A DNA stretch of 42,466 nucleotides, from NCBI GenBank assembly GCA_025057155.1, contig JANWYD010000027.1, forward strand, positions 1-42,466. The letters run 5' to 3'. Below, piece after piece: positions 41,677 through 42,466 of the stretch (its first letter is position 1; each line of letters starts with the position of its first letter). The DNA is from Chloroflexaceae bacterium (lineage in GTDB: Bacteria; Chloroflexota; Chloroflexia; Chloroflexales; Chloroflexaceae). Both the position numbers and the translations under genes were made by a program. The notes under the pieces were generated by a model. The model had not been told where the DNA came from. It made no database searches and saw nothing but the letters and a program-made list of their open reading frames with translations.

Positions 41677-42183
41677 TTATCCGCTTTCTTTCCTGGGAGG
41701 GTGTGGCCCTCCCAGTCCCTCCAGACGCTCCTCGCCGGCGCGAATGGCCCGTTCCAGCAGATCGAGCAACAGGTTCTGCTCGTTCGGGCAAAGCCCGGAC
41801 AGGAACTCGCCCATACGCGCCATCTGCTCTGCGATAACCTGCGCCTGCAACGCCTCGCCAGCGGGGGTCAATTCAAGCAGCACCACGCGGCTATCATCGG
41901 CGTGGGGGCGCCGCGTCACCAGTCCCGTCGCCGCCAGCCGCCGGGTCAGCGCCGTTACCGAGGGCGGGCTGATCCCCAGACGCCCGGCCAGTTCCTTCAT
42001 CGCCAGCGGCCCCTCTGACTGCAGCAGACGCATAAGGCGAATGTGCGATGGTGAAAGGTGCAATTCGGTGAGCCGCTGAAAGGTCGGGCCGATCAACTGC
42101 GGGCGCAGGCGCTCGACCAGGCATAGCAGACGGTGCGCGTTATCGCGAGTCAGGTCCTCGCGATTTCGGGAGTGCAGCGGCAT
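41677..42183 (-). CDS. MarR-family transcriptional regulator
   Basis: 168 residues. It has N-terminal dimerisation helices (DNAHRLLCLVERLRPQLIGP, LHLSPSHIRLMRLLQSEG), a winged helix-turn-helix (LAMKELAGRLGISPPSVTAL, TRRLAATGLVTRRPHADDSR, wing VVLLELTPAG) and C-terminal helices (MARMGEFLSGLCPNEQNLLL, LLERAIRAGEERLEGL). MarR proteins usually repress their own gene and a linked exporter and are released by small molecules. Here the linked genes are the two ABC half-transporters downstream on the same strand. A perfect 8-bp inverted repeat just upstream (42209-42229), immediately after the predicted promoter, is the likely operator, so autorepression is plausible. Confidence 0.93.
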   Translation of the reverse strand: MPLHSRNREDLTRDNAHRLLCLVERLRPQLIGPTFQRLTELHLSPSHIRLMRLLQSEGPLAMKELAGRLGISPPSVTALTRRLAATGLVTRRPHADDSRVVLLELTPAGEALQAQVIAEQMARMGEFLSGLCPNEQNLLLDLLERAIRAGEERLEGLGGPHPPRKESG

Positions 42184-42208
42184 CGGGTGGCCCTTCGACG
42201 GTTCAGGC

Positions 42209-42229
42209 GATTAGTTAGATGAACTAATC
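42209..42229. promoter_or_regulatory. Likely MarR operator
   Basis: GATTAGTT (42209-42216) and AACTAATC (42222-42229) form a perfect inverted repeat around AGATG. It lies between the predicted -10 element (42237-42242) and the marR start (42183), the expected position for an autorepressor site. Size and AT-rich half-sites suit MarR dimers. Confidence 0.75.
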
Positions 42230-42236
42230 ATAAGGT

Positions 42237-42264
42237 ATCGTACCACCACTGCGGTCGCTGTCAA
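42237..42264 (-). promoter_or_regulatory. Promoter of the MarR-ABC unit
   Basis: On the minus strand a perfect TTGACA (42264-42259) is followed after 16 bases by TACGAT (42242-42237). Transcription would start within or next to the inverted repeat at 42209-42229. Confidence 0.7.
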
Positions 42265-42369
42265 GGAACGGCACGCCAGTTGGAGGGGTATGGGGAAACC
42301 GGGTTTCCCCATACCCCTGCCAGGGCTAATGCAACGTCTATGGGGCAAGCCCCAAACTCGATATGGTTC

Positions 42370-42466
42370 GTTGGGTTTTGGGGGGGGGGCCCCCCAAACC
42401 ACCCCCAAAGAACCCGGAGGGGAGGGGGTGGCGGGCCCCACCCCCCCCCCGCGGGGGGGGGGGGGG
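42370..42466. other. G/C homopolymer contig end, probable assembly artefact
   Basis: The last 100 bases consist of runs of G and C (for example a block of Gs running into Cs at 42380-42395 and a final run of Gs) with no coding signal. Such ends are typical of low-quality assembly edges. A single family C palindrome (GGGGAAACCGGGTTTCCCC, 42292-42310) precedes it. Confidence 0.55.

Overview
The window is about 42 kb of GC-rich bacterial DNA and looks like a member of the Chloroflexota, most likely a filamentous Chloroflexales/Roseiflexus-type organism. The reasons are an exported protein built of the 'ETGH...GGLxxFGYPIxP' modules common in that phylum, a CrtI carotenoid desaturase, a CpsB/CpsD-type exopolysaccharide locus, and dense families of intergenic palindromes. 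The right end (about 42,370-42,466) degenerates into G/C homopolymers and is probably a contig edge. The phylum is inferred from gene content, not computed.

Layout. 1-2496 (minus, cut by the left edge): a helicase-C-like/WYL regulator carrying two in-frame copies of a repeat element. 2655-4392: a CRISPR array of 24 repeats and 23 spacers with no cas genes in the window. 5060-6634: a very divergent alkaline-phosphatase-fold exported protein. 7320-12021: an EVE-domain protein, a response regulator/kinase pair and a fused DUF4212-sodium/solute symporter. 12187-16508 (minus): an exopolysaccharide module (CpsB phosphatase, CpsD kinase, two Wzz-like chain-length proteins, a GT4 glycosyltransferase). 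17078-20016 (minus): pyrE, pyrF, pyrD and a small unknown gene, with a DRTGG/BioD-like P-loop protein upstream. 21729-24257: a U32-family protein. 24837-26315 (minus): crtI. 26702-32922: rhodanese, a second regulator/kinase pair, two SPFH/band-7 membrane proteins and a bactofilin-like membrane protein. 33217-36750: phosphohexomutase, the modular exported protein and a membrane STAS protein. 37136-42183 (minus): a MarR regulator and a heterodimeric ABC exporter.

The strongest unusual signal is in the CRISPR spacers. Read on the reverse complement, at least nine of the first twelve spacers encode overlapping, slightly different pieces of one protein (core TVDYGxRCAE, preceded by a lipobox-like LACG). 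Others cover ribosome-binding sites, start codons and signal peptides (MKKWLVYLF; MRTRLLLVLL followed by LVLLLIMTAGCYI). The third-position pattern of differences argues for real coding sequence. All readable spacers have the same polarity, so crRNAs made from a left-hand leader would be antisense to the target mRNAs. This fits RNA-targeting or RNA-derived immunity focused on the 5' ends of secreted or lipoprotein genes.

A second signal is a pair of in-frame insertions in the WYL gene. Each has a roughly 95-bp homologous core flanked by inverted GTGGAGGTGTGG-type minisatellites, and both sit at domain junctions. Three further palindromic repeat families are scattered between genes: family A about 170 bp, family B about 130-150 bp, and family C with a 43-bp period.
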